In this document: one piece after another, positions 1 to 4,752 of the stretch
Position numbering within the stretch: the first letter of the stretch is position 1
Layout: each line of letters begins with the position of its first letter
Source: Clostridia bacterium
GTDB lineage: Bacteria; Bacillota; Clostridia; Christensenellales; Aristaeellaceae
Length of the DNA stretch: 8,168 nucleotides
Direction of reading: 5' to 3'
Assembly: GCA_017537105.1 (NCBI GenBank)
Contig: JAFWBZ010000072.1
Span: 1 to 8,168 of the forward strand
Notes under the pieces: model-generated
Databases searched by the model: none
Seen by the model: the letters and a program-made list of their open reading frames with translations, nothing else
Told to the model about the DNA's origin: nothing
Made by a program: the position numbers and the translations under genes

Positions 1-53
1 CCGGCGAGCGTGATGCCGCCCAGCGGAGAGTCGTAGTGCGCAATACAATCCAT
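1..53 (-). CDS. Partial: start of MGMT/Ogt-type methylated-DNA--protein-cysteine methyltransferase
   Basis: Only the first 17 codons are in the window; the gene runs leftward off the edge. The peptide reads MDCIAHYDSPLGGITLAG, with the last residue only partly coded. The Y-(D)SPLG-x-(I/L)-x-LA pattern is the usual beginning of Ogt/MGMT proteins, which transfer an alkyl group from O6-alkylguanine to their own cysteine. The start is set by AAGGGAGGG (60-68) six bases upstream of the ATG. Another MGMT-family gene lies upstream on the same strand, which supports an alkylation-repair locus, although a 140-bp repeat sits between them. The active-site PCHR motif is outside the window, so the assignment rests on the short N-terminus and the context. 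Confidence 0.6.
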   Translation of the reverse strand, partial: MDCIAHYDSPLGGITLA

Positions 54-79
54 GTGATGCCCTCCCTTCATGCTATGTA

Positions 80-219
80 CGTTTTAAAAACAGACAGATT
101 CGGAGTGGATTTTTCGGTCTGGAGCTGTCGCGCCGAGGGAGGCGTAGCAGCGCTACGTTGACCGAGGCAAGGCAGTTTCAGGGCGGAAAAGACGACTGCA
201 GATGTCTGTTTTTAAAACG
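80..219. repeat. 140-bp palindromic MITE-like element with 17-bp terminal inverted repeats
   Basis: The ends CGTTTTAAAAACAGACA (80-96) and TGTCTGTTTTTAAAACG (203-219) are perfect inverted repeats. The exact centre carries a hairpin tip, CGTAGC-AGC-GCTACG (143-157). Between tips and ends the two arms align almost without gaps. Many of the differences would be G-U pairs if the plus strand is transcribed, so the whole unit can fold as one long hairpin. There is no credible coding content and no clear target-site duplication. It lies between two MGMT-family genes, ending 10 bp from the stop of the upstream one. A non-autonomous miniature inverted-repeat element is the likeliest reading; a structured RNA or a repeat-derived terminator is the alternative. 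Confidence 0.75.
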
Positions 220-228
220 GGAATAGTA

Positions 229-537
229 TCAACAATCCCATTGAAACCGCCGCATGTCCACGCAGCCGTTGGGCCGAAAGCCCACGCCCTCGGCCTCCAG
301 GCGCCGGCGCTGTTCGGGAAAGTGCGGCGCCAGCCGGCCCGCGCTGTTCACGACGCGATGGCAGGGGAACCGCCCGTAGAACTCCGCCAGGCTCAGCACC
401 AGGCCCACCAGGCGCGCGTTCCTCTCCCGCCCGATCAGCCGGGCGATCTGCCCGTAGGAGGCGACGCGGCCCTCCGGAATCTCCCCGACCGCCGACAGTA
501 TCTCGTAGGCCAGCCGCTCGTCCGGCATGCCGCGCAT
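229..537 (-). CDS. Short MGMT-family protein (Atl1-like / alkyltransferase C-terminal domain)
   Basis: A 102-residue protein that is essentially only the DNA-binding domain of O6-alkylguanine-DNA alkyltransferase. Visible family features are the helix-turn-helix EGRVASYGQIARLIG (residues 22-36) with the conserved Tyr28, the putative nucleotide-flipping Arg42 in NARLVG, and FPCHRVVNSAG (57-67) with the active-site Cys59. In the classical non-catalytic Atl proteins this Cys is Trp or Ala. Here it is kept, so the protein may be catalytic or a lesion sensor. The start is fixed by AAGGAGG (545-551), 7 bases before the ATG. The reading frame stays open upstream to 792 but would overlap the SDR gene antisense. 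It has its own promoter at 577-605. The Ogt-like gene follows downstream across the palindromic repeat. Confidence 0.88.
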   Translation of the reverse strand: MRGMPDERLAYEILSAVGEIPEGRVASYGQIARLIGRERNARLVGLVLSLAEFYGRFPCHRVVNSAGRLAPHFPEQRRRLEAEGVGFRPNGCVDMRRFQWDC

Positions 538-576
538 CGCGATCCCTCCTTCTCCTTCGCCGTGCTGCCGGGATCC

Positions 577-605
577 ATTATAATGAAGGAACGGCAAAAA
601 GTAAA
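577..605 (-). promoter_or_regulatory. Sigma-70-type promoter of the short MGMT-family gene
   Basis: On the minus strand, a -35 TTTACT (600-605), a 17-base spacer and a consensus -10 TATAAT (577-582) precede the gene by about 40 bp. Transcription would start near 570, giving a leader of about 33 bases that contains the AAGGAGG ribosome site. Hexamer match and spacing are both good; this is sequence inference only. Confidence 0.65.
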
Positions 606-628
606 GCGCAGGGGCGCCGTTCACCGCG

Positions 629-666
629 AAAAAAGCATCGGAAGGAATGACGATGGAAGCGCTTCC
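629..666 (-). terminator. Probable Rho-independent terminator of the SDR gene
   Basis: Just past the SDR stop, reading leftward, come the perfect 12-bp palindrome GGAAGCGCTTCC (655-666) and then a CATCG/CGATG stem with a 10-base loop (636-655). A run of six T (complement of 629-634) follows. The second stem is short, so efficiency is uncertain. It sits just before the promoter of the next leftward gene, which fits a boundary between two transcription units. Confidence 0.5.
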
Positions 667-670
667 GCCC

Positions 671-1666
671 TCAAGGGCGACCCGGCTTTCCAAGGCCGGC
701 CAGAACGTCATCGAGCGTCTCCTCCAGCCGGCGGGGGCGATATCCGAGCTCGAGCGATGCCTTTTCGTGGGAAAAGGCGGCGGGGCTGCCAAGCGTATAA
801 GCGGAATACGGCGTCAGGAAGAGCGGCTGCCCTCTCAACAACCGGATGGCCTCCAGGGCCGGCGCGAGCAGCCGCACGAACCACAGCGGCAGGTACGCGA
901 CGCGCCTGCCGCCGGTCCTCCGCCGGATATATCCGAGGATCTCCTCGAGCGTCGCGTACCGCCCGGAGAGGATGTAGCACTCCCCCTGTCGCCCCCGCGC
1001 CGCACAGGCGAGAGTGCCCTGCGCCACGTCGCGCACATCGACAAAGTCATAGCCGCCCCGGGTCGCTACGGGCAGCTTCCCCTGGCAGTAGGACAGGATC
1101 ACGGAGGAGGTGTTGCCTCGCCCGCCGTCGCCCGGGCACAGGATCCCGGACGGATGGACCACGCTCAGGTTCAGCCCGTTCCGCGCCGCCTCCAGCGCAA
1201 TGGCAGTCGCGGCGGCCTTGCTCTTGGCGTAATGTCCTCTCACTCCTTCGGGGGAAAATCGGGAGACCTCTCGCAGAATCTGCCCCCTCTTCCCCTCCGG
1301 AATCGCGTGCACGGAGCTGACATAGACGACGCGGCCCACGCCATGCGCGCGGCAGCCCTGCAGGACATGCCTCGTGCCCTCCACGTTGACCTGCCAAAGC
1401 ATCGGCGGCGCCTTCGAGGCGATGGTGATCAGCCCCGCGCAGTGAATCAGACAGGCGCCGCGAAGGTCTCCCCGAAAGAAGTCCGACAGCGAAGTGCCGT
1501 CCCGGACGTCCCCGTGGATCACCTCGACGCCCTCGGGAAGATCCTCCTCCCCGGGATCTCCGGGCATGACCAGCGCGCGAATCCGCGCACCCCGTTCCTG
1601 CAGCGCCTGGATTATCGTCCGGCCGAGGTTGCCCGTAGCGCCGGTGATGAGATAAAGGTCGTGCAT
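671..1666 (-). CDS. NAD(P)-dependent extended short-chain dehydrogenase/epimerase
   Basis: A 331-residue cytosolic oxidoreductase of the NAD-dependent epimerase/dehydratase (extended SDR) family. The N-terminal Rossmann fold shows the cofactor motif TGATGNLG (residues 8-15) and an acidic residue in HGDVRD (51-56). NVEGT (94-98) and the catalytic set VSS (116-118) with Y146-AKS-K150 follow. HPSGILCPGD (171-180) matches the substrate-side loop seen in dihydroflavonol-reductase-like and HpnA-like members. The length is normal. The ATG at 1664-1666 has an AGGGGAG ribosome site 6 bases upstream. The substrate cannot be read from sequence; nucleotide sugar, sterol-like or aldehyde substrates all occur in this family. 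It is divergent from a TetR regulator with which it shares a control region, so regulation by that protein is plausible. Confidence 0.9.
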   Translation of the reverse strand: MHDLYLITGATGNLGRTIIQALQERGARIRALVMPGDPGEEDLPEGVEVIHGDVRDGTSLSDFFRGDLRGACLIHCAGLITIASKAPPMLWQVNVEGTRHVLQGCRAHGVGRVVYVSSVHAIPEGKRGQILREVSRFSPEGVRGHYAKSKAAATAIALEAARNGLNLSVVHPSGILCPGDGGRGNTSSVILSYCQGKLPVATRGGYDFVDVRDVAQGTLACAARGRQGECYILSGRYATLEEILGYIRRRTGGRRVAYLPLWFVRLLAPALEAIRLLRGQPLFLTPYSAYTLGSPAAFSHEKASLELGYRPRRLEETLDDVLAGLGKPGRP

Positions 1667-1679
1667 GGTCTCTCCCCTG

Positions 1680-1698
1680 ACGGCTTCGAAAAAGCCGT
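1680..1698 (-). promoter_or_regulatory. Hairpin next to the SDR ribosome site
   Basis: ACGGCTT (1680-1686) and AAGCCGT (1692-1698) form a perfect 7-bp stem with a 5-base loop. In the SDR leader it directly abuts the AGGGGAG ribosome site. It may affect ribosome access; no known riboswitch was recognised. Confidence 0.4.
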
Positions 1699-1717
1699 TC
1701 CCTGCGTTTCTCTTCGG

Positions 1718-1741
1718 GAAGTCCTCGCTTGGAAGGACTTC
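1718..1741 (-). promoter_or_regulatory. 8-bp stem hairpin in the SDR leader
   Basis: GAAGTCCT (1718-1725) and AGGACTTC (1734-1741) are perfect inverted repeats around an 8-base loop. The hairpin lies within the roughly 150-base leader predicted from the promoter at 1823-1852. No T-run follows, so it is not an intrinsic terminator. It could be an RNA control element or a protein-binding site. Confidence 0.35.
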
Positions 1742-1801
1742 TGAAGTTTGATTGGCGGCAAGGCAGGGATTCGCAGAAACTCCCTTTTGTCGCGCCGCCT
1801 A

Positions 1802-1830
1802 TTGATGTTCCTCTATAAATCCATTATACT
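1802..1830 (+). promoter_or_regulatory. Sigma-70-type promoter of the TetR-family regulator
   Basis: TTGATG (1802-1807), a 17-base spacer and TATACT (1825-1830) make a good promoter. Predicted start is near 1837, with a leader of about 98 bases. Two 19-bp direct repeats lie in that leader. Its -10 overlaps the -10 of the opposed SDR promoter, so the two transcripts should compete. Confidence 0.65.
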
Positions 1831-1852
1831 GGGAGCAGGAGAGAGAACACAA
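1823..1852 (-). promoter_or_regulatory. Possible promoter of the SDR gene
   Basis: On the minus strand TTGTGT (1847-1852), an 18-base spacer and consensus TATAAT (1823-1828) face the SDR gene. The -10 overlaps the -10 of the rightward promoter. The predicted leader of about 150 bases carries the two hairpins at 1680-1741. The -35 is only moderate. Confidence 0.5.
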
Positions 1853-1854
1853 CT

Positions 1855-1902
1855 GACAGTTGCGGCAAAAGTGCCGGATTCCCGACAGTCGCGGGAAAAG
1901 TG
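1855..1902 (+). repeat. Pair of 19-bp direct repeats, candidate TetR-regulator operator
   Basis: GACAGTTGCGGCAAAAGTG (1855-1873) and GACAGTCGCGGGAAAAGTG (1884-1902) differ at two positions. Their starts are 29 bp apart, nearly three helical turns. The first copy begins inside the 11-bp palindrome AACTGACAGTT (1851-1861) and contains a CGGCA-AAAG-TGCCG dyad (1863-1876). They lie between the TetR-family promoter and its start codon, where an autoregulatory operator would be expected. Confidence 0.6.
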
Positions 1903-1934
1903 TCTGCAAACGGCAAAAAAGGAGGAATAGCGCC

Positions 1935-2480
1935 GTGAAAATGGATGCTCGCGTTCGCTACACCAGAGGGGTTTTGCGGAGCGCTCTGTTCGGGCGCCTG
2001 CGGGACAAGCCCCTCTGGGAGGTCACCGTGAAGGAGGTCTGCGAGGCCGCCGGAGTGAGCCGCGCTACCTTCTACGCGCACTACCGCGACTGCTACGACC
2101 TTCTGGAGCAGATCGAGGGCGATATGCTGGAGGCCTGCCGCACCTCTCTGCTGCGAATTGACGCCATGAACGCCGGCGCGGTGACCGCCGCCATCCTCGA
2201 CGCGATGGAGGCCAACCGGGATCTCTGCGAGCTGCTGATCCACCATCGCCCCGACGACGCCCTCCCCCGAAAGATGGTGGAGCTCGCCCACGAGCTCTGC
2301 ATCGATCGCTGGAAGCAGACCCTTCGCCGCGCCGCGCCCGAGGAGGTGGAGCGCATCTTTTCCTGCCTGGCGGCGGGACTGCTCCACGTCATCCTCTCCG
2401 AATTCGGGAAGTGCGACCGGGAAACGCTCGTCGCCTTCGCGTCCGCCACGGTCCGCAGCTGCGTCAGCCCCTACGTGTAG
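1935..2480 (+). CDS. TetR/AcrR-family transcriptional regulator
   Basis: A 181-residue one-component repressor. The N-terminal DNA-binding domain has the helix-turn-helix EVTVKEVCEAAGVSRATFYAHY (residues 29-50), followed by the typical tyrosine-rich linker RDCYDLLEQIE. The C-terminal helical ligand/dimer domain resembles that of DhaS-like Firmicutes members (TetR_C_33 type); the ligand cannot be told. The GTG at 1935 is chosen because AAGGAGG (1919-1925) lies 9 bases upstream. The in-frame ATG at 1941 would be 15 bases away, and the TTG at 1860 has no suitable site. It is divergent from the SDR gene and has direct repeats in its leader, so it probably controls itself and perhaps that neighbour. 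No terminator with a T-run was found after the stop. Confidence 0.88.
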   Translation: MKMDARVRYTRGVLRSALFGRLRDKPLWEVTVKEVCEAAGVSRATFYAHYRDCYDLLEQIEGDMLEACRTSLLRIDAMNAGAVTAAILDAMEANRDLCELLIHHRPDDALPRKMVELAHELCIDRWKQTLRRAAPEEVERIFSCLAAGLLHVILSEFGKCDRETLVAFASATVRSCVSPYV

Positions 2481-2556
2481 TCCGGCGCCGGGAACGCCCG
2501 CGGAACCCCCGAAAACGCGAATTTGGAACAAACTATAGCCAACCGCCCCCGGATTG

Positions 2557-2565
2557 TGCTATAAT
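2557..2565 (+). promoter_or_regulatory. Extended -10 promoter of the cytidylate-kinase-like gene
   Basis: TGC followed by consensus TATAAT (2560-2565) gives an extended -10 element about 43 bp before the start codon. No convincing -35 hexamer is present at the right distance, as is usual for extended -10 promoters. The gene therefore need not depend on transcription of the TetR-family gene upstream. Confidence 0.6.
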
Positions 2566-2608
2566 ACCGGCAGAGCATGCGAAACCATCCCCGAGGAGGC
2601 ATCGAGCA

Positions 2609-3211
2609 ATGAGCATCATCACGATCAGCCGCGAATACGGCGCCGGCGGACATTCCATCGGCAGGCAGGTGGCCAGAGAGCTGGGCATTGAAATCTACGA
2701 CCGCGACATCATCCGCAACGCCGTCAAGGAGAGCGGGCTGGACGCCGGCGTCATCGAACGCGAGGAGGAGGAGATCTCCCGCGCGGACGCATTCTGGCGG
2801 ATGATCACCCCCGCGGCCTACGTGGATCGCCGGGAGGCCATCCATGAGATCGAGCGCAGGATGATCCTGATGCTCGCCCAGAAGGGAGACTGCGTCATCC
2901 TCGGCCGCTGCGCGGACGTCATACTGAACGAGGCCAACATCGAAAGCCTCAATGTGTTCATCTACGCCAGCGATCTCCACCGCGCCGCCCGCGTCAGCGA
3001 GCTGATCGGCAGCACGAATCCCACCGACATCCAGAAGGCCATGAAGAAGACGGATACCGCCCGGCGCAGCTACTATCAGCAGTTCACCACCAACCGCTGG
3101 GGCGACAGCCACAACTACAACCTCTGCCTGGACAGCGGCATGCTGGGCTACCAGACCTGCGTGAAGCTGATCTGCGAGGCCGCCCGCGGGCTGCACAGCC
3201 CCAACGCGTAG
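2609..3211 (+). CDS. Cytidylate kinase-like family protein
   Basis: A 200-residue P-loop-fold protein of the cytidylate-kinase-like (Cytidylate_kin2) family common in Clostridia and Bacteroidetes. Family marks are ITISREYGAGGHSIG (residues 4-18) at the nucleotide loop, ELGIEIYDRDII (24-35), CVILGRCADVIL (95-106) and a C-terminal signature D-x-ARRSYYQQF ending in WGDSHNYNLCLDSG (149-177). The glycine loop lacks the Lys of a classical GxxxxGK(S/T) Walker A motif, which is normal for this family. True CMP phosphorylation is therefore not proven and the role in the cell is unknown. The ATG has GAGGAGG (2593-2599) 9 bases upstream. It is a monocistronic gene between its own promoter and a strong terminator. 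Confidence 0.87.
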   Translation: MSIITISREYGAGGHSIGRQVARELGIEIYDRDIIRNAVKESGLDAGVIEREEEEISRADAFWRMITPAAYVDRREAIHEIERRMILMLAQKGDCVILGRCADVILNEANIESLNVFIYASDLHRAARVSELIGSTNPTDIQKAMKKTDTARRSYYQQFTTNRWGDSHNYNLCLDSGMLGYQTCVKLICEAARGLHSPNA

Positions 3212-3234
3212 GGCGCTCCGCATCCTCCAAATAA

Positions 3235-3310
3235 AAAAAGATCCTTCCCCGCGCGCAGGGCCGCCGGCGTTTCCCACGCCATCACTCTGAACAAAGGGAA
3301 GGATCTTTTT
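3235..3310. terminator. Bidirectional terminator with 15-bp perfect stem and long loop
   Basis: AAAAAGATCCTTCCC (3235-3249) and GGGAAGGATCTTTTT (3296-3310) are perfect inverted repeats 46 bases apart. A smaller GGCGT-TTCCC-ACGCC hairpin (3266-3280) sits within the loop. The A-run on one side and T-run on the other provide a U-tract in either direction. It lies between the ends of two converging genes: 23 bp after the kinase-like gene and 24 bp after the metallopeptidase gene. Confidence 0.85.
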
Positions 3311-3334
3311 GTCATGCCCTGCGGCGCCTGTGCG

Positions 3335-4168
3335 TCATCCGTAGATGCGCTCGCTCCGCCCGCCGTCCACCTCCCGGCGGACGGCGCAGGCCGCCAGTCG
3401 TCCGCGGCGTCGACGGACATCCATCGTGAGCCGGAACGTCCGGCCATCGTGCTCCACGTGCAGCTGCGCCACGGCGTTGTCAGCGCGGCCCTCCGCATCG
3501 TAATAGAGCGCGCCCTCCGCATCGCCCCGACAGAACTGGAGTACCACCGGCAGTGCGGAGGGCTCCCCGCCCGATTCGGGCCGCCAGGCGATGAAGGCCA
3601 CGGCATCCTCCGCCCGCGCATCCAATTCGGCACAGGCCGCGCGCAGGCGCTCCGCGGGAAGCAGCGGCGGCGTCTGCAGCACGTCGTAGGCGCGGCAGGC
3701 CTCCTCCAGCGCGGTACACAGCGCCCGAAGATCCCGGGCGGCCCTGTCGCGGTTCTCCCCTTCGGGAAGGTACAGCCCCCGCCCGACGCGCCGAAGCCCC
3801 TCTGGCGCAAACACCGGCACAGGCCGGATCAGGCGCGACCCGTCCATGGCGAACAGTGTCGGCGGCGTTCCGGCGGGCAGCGCGACGCGCTCGATCTCCC
3901 GGATACCCGCCTCCCGGAACATGTCCTCCCGGTAGTAGTGCCAAAGCTCGTGGCGCAGCGCCCGGCGCTGGGCTTCCCGGGACAGCCGCGCGTTCACGTA
4001 GATGTTTGCCGTGCCGTCCTCGTCCAGCGCGATGGCCGCACCGACGCCATAGGCCAGGTCGATCAGCCGCACCCGGCAGTCCTGGGGAAGGACAAGCTCC
4101 TCCCCGCCGGCGCTCCCCTCCGAAAGCTCGATCGGCCGGAGGCGCACCGTGCCGTCACGCCGGATCAT
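3335..4168 (-). CDS. ImmA/IrrE-type zinc metallopeptidase with unrecognised C-terminal domain
   Basis: A 277-residue protein. The N-terminal third has the zinc motif LRHELWHYYRED, with H73-E74-x-x-H77 as metal ligands and catalytic Glu. REIER follows, whose Glu93 is the likely third ligand. The pattern ANIYVNARLSREAQRRALRHEL matches ImmA/IrrE peptidases of phages and mobile elements, which relieve repression by cleaving the partner XRE repressor. The partner lies immediately upstream, and its stop overlaps this start by 14 bp (4155-4168), implying translational coupling. No clear ribosome site is seen. A GTG at 4204 is an alternative start. Residues from about 120 to 277 are not recognised; the last 80 look beta-rich. 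They could be a sensor domain. Function as anti-repressor is inferred from family and context. Confidence 0.82.
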   Translation of the reverse strand: MIRRDGTVRLRPIELSEGSAGGEELVLPQDCRVRLIDLAYGVGAAIALDEDGTANIYVNARLSREAQRRALRHELWHYYREDMFREAGIREIERVALPAGTPPTLFAMDGSRLIRPVPVFAPEGLRRVGRGLYLPEGENRDRAARDLRALCTALEEACRAYDVLQTPPLLPAERLRAACAELDARAEDAVAFIAWRPESGGEPSALPVVLQFCRGDAEGALYYDAEGRADNAVAQLHVEHDGRTFRLTMDVRRRRGRLAACAVRREVDGGRSERIYG

Positions 4169-4535
4169 CGGCGTCCCGCGCCCCCGCGTCCTCCGCGCCG
4201 CCACCGGACCGCTTTAGCGCGTCGATGACCGCCACCGCCTGGCGCACCTCCTCGAGGGTCGCGCTCCGGGCCAGTGAAAACAGGATCCGGCGCTCCGGAT
4301 CGCGGCGCAGCGCCTCCCGCAGGTCCCACAGCTCCGCGTCGTCCTCCGCCTCGTCCCGGCCCAGAATGTAGTCCACACTCACGTCGAACACCTGCGCCAA
4401 CTTCTCCAGCACCTCGGCACTCAGCCGGATGTCCCCGCGCTCGTACTTGGTGTAGGTGGTCCGCCCCACGCCCAGCAGCTCGGCCATCTCGGCCTGCGTG
4501 TACCGGCCCGCGCGCAATTCCCGGAGTCGATTCAT
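4155..4535 (-). CDS. XRE/Cro-C1-type repressor
   Basis: A 126-residue regulator. Residues 1-60 form the HTH_3 domain: LRELRAGRYTQAEMAELLGV, then GRTTYTKYERGDIRLSAEVLEKLAQVF and the typical closing segment DVSVDYILGRDE. The remainder is a charged helical tail, probably for oligomerisation or recognition by the peptidase. The ATG at 4533-4535 is preceded by a G-rich Shine-Dalgarno-like stretch (complement of 4542-4547). An upstream extension to 4676 would cross the promoter and lacks homology. It is divergent from two small phage-type genes across a region with three related palindromes, its likely operators. One palindrome lies at its own transcription start, suggesting autorepression. The layout matches ImmR-ImmA of ICEBs1 and similar prophage switches. 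Confidence 0.92.
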   Translation of the reverse strand: MNRLRELRAGRYTQAEMAELLGVGRTTYTKYERGDIRLSAEVLEKLAQVFDVSVDYILGRDEAEDDAELWDLREALRRDPERRILFSLARSATLEEVRQAVAVIDALKRSGGGAEDAGARDADDPA

Positions 4536-4590
4536 CCCGATCCCCCCGTCTTTCTTCCCCGACCCGCCTGGGCCGAGTCCCGGTCCGGCA

Positions 4591-4609
4591 ATGTTATGCA
4601 GAATCACTT
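4591..4609. promoter_or_regulatory. Operator-like site, imperfect copy (leftward promoter)
   Basis: ATGTTATGCAGAATCACTT matches the perfect palindrome at 4678-4696 in 14 of 19 positions, best in the left half (ATGTTAT). It begins at the predicted start point of the leftward promoter, where a bound repressor would block its own transcription. Confidence 0.5.
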
Positions 4610-4615
4610 GTCTAT

Positions 4616-4644
4616 AGTATAGGAGATTTTCCCCGCTCTGTCCA
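4616..4644 (-). promoter_or_regulatory. Promoter of the XRE repressor-metallopeptidase operon
   Basis: On the minus strand, TGGACA (4639-4644), a 17-base spacer and TATACT (4616-4621) form a strong sigma-70 promoter. Predicted start is near 4609, with a leader of about 74 bases before the repressor gene. It is back to back with the rightward promoter at 4684-4712. Confidence 0.75.
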
Positions 4645-4677
4645 GTGCCGCGAAAAAAAGTCCACGATTCGCCCAAA

Positions 4678-4696
4678 ATGTTATTGACAATAACAT
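4678..4696. promoter_or_regulatory. Perfect 19-bp palindromic operator over the rightward -35
   Basis: ATGTTATTG-A-CAATAACAT is a perfect dyad of 9 + 1 + 9 bp. The -35 hexamer TTGACA (4684-4689) lies within it, so a bound dimer would exclude RNA polymerase. Site length and symmetry suit a C1/ImmR-type repressor; the adjacent XRE protein is the obvious candidate. Confidence 0.85.
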
Positions 4697-4712
4697 CAAA
4701 TCGGCGTATAAT
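4684..4712 (+). promoter_or_regulatory. Consensus sigma-70 promoter of the rightward phage-like arm
   Basis: TTGACA (4684-4689), exactly 17 bases, then TATAAT (4707-4712): a full consensus promoter, predicted start near 4719. Such strength is rarely left unregulated, and palindromes at 4678-4696 and 4724-4738 bracket it. It drives the genes at 4753 and 5120. Confidence 0.9.
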
Positions 4713-4723
4713 GGGGACATGAA

Positions 4724-4738
4724 GTTATTATAAATAAC
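4724..4738. promoter_or_regulatory. Second operator palindrome downstream of the rightward start
   Basis: GTTATT-ATA-AATAAC is a 6 + 3 + 6 dyad. Its arms are identical to the inner arms of the perfect palindrome at 4678-4696; only the 3-base centre differs. Centres are 44 bp apart, about four helical turns, so cooperative binding across the promoter is possible. Confidence 0.75.
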
Positions 4739-4752
4739 GTTTCAGAGAGGTG

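Noticed and set aside
80..219. The 140-bp dyad as a complete insertion sequence
   Set aside because: Far too short for a transposase and without coding content; no clear target duplication found.
538..792. N-terminal extension of the short MGMT-family protein to 792
   Set aside because: It would run antisense through the end of the SDR gene and across the promoter; AAGGAGG 7 bases before the ATG at 537 decides the start.
202..1744. Long plus-strand open frames (202-1320, 647-1744) opposite the MGMT and SDR genes
   Set aside because: Composition is Arg/Pro/Ser-rich without motifs, no ribosome sites, and the opposite strand has clear conserved proteins; GC-rich antisense shadows.
2482..2491. 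CCGGCGCCGG palindrome after the TetR-family gene as a terminator
   Set aside because: No T-run follows and there is no loop; too weak to call.
1824..3277. Minus-strand open frames opposite the TetR and kinase-like genes (1824-2531, 2471-3277)
   Set aside because: They cover promoters and two well-supported genes and show no family motif.
3335..4535. XRE plus metallopeptidase as a toxin-antitoxin pair
   Set aside because: ImmA-type HExxH with a divergent operator-controlled promoter and phage-type genes fits a repressor/anti-repressor switch better; no toxin fold seen.
4536..4676. N-terminal extension of the XRE repressor to 4676
   Set aside because: The HTH domain begins at the later Met and the extension would cover the TGGACA/TATACT promoter.
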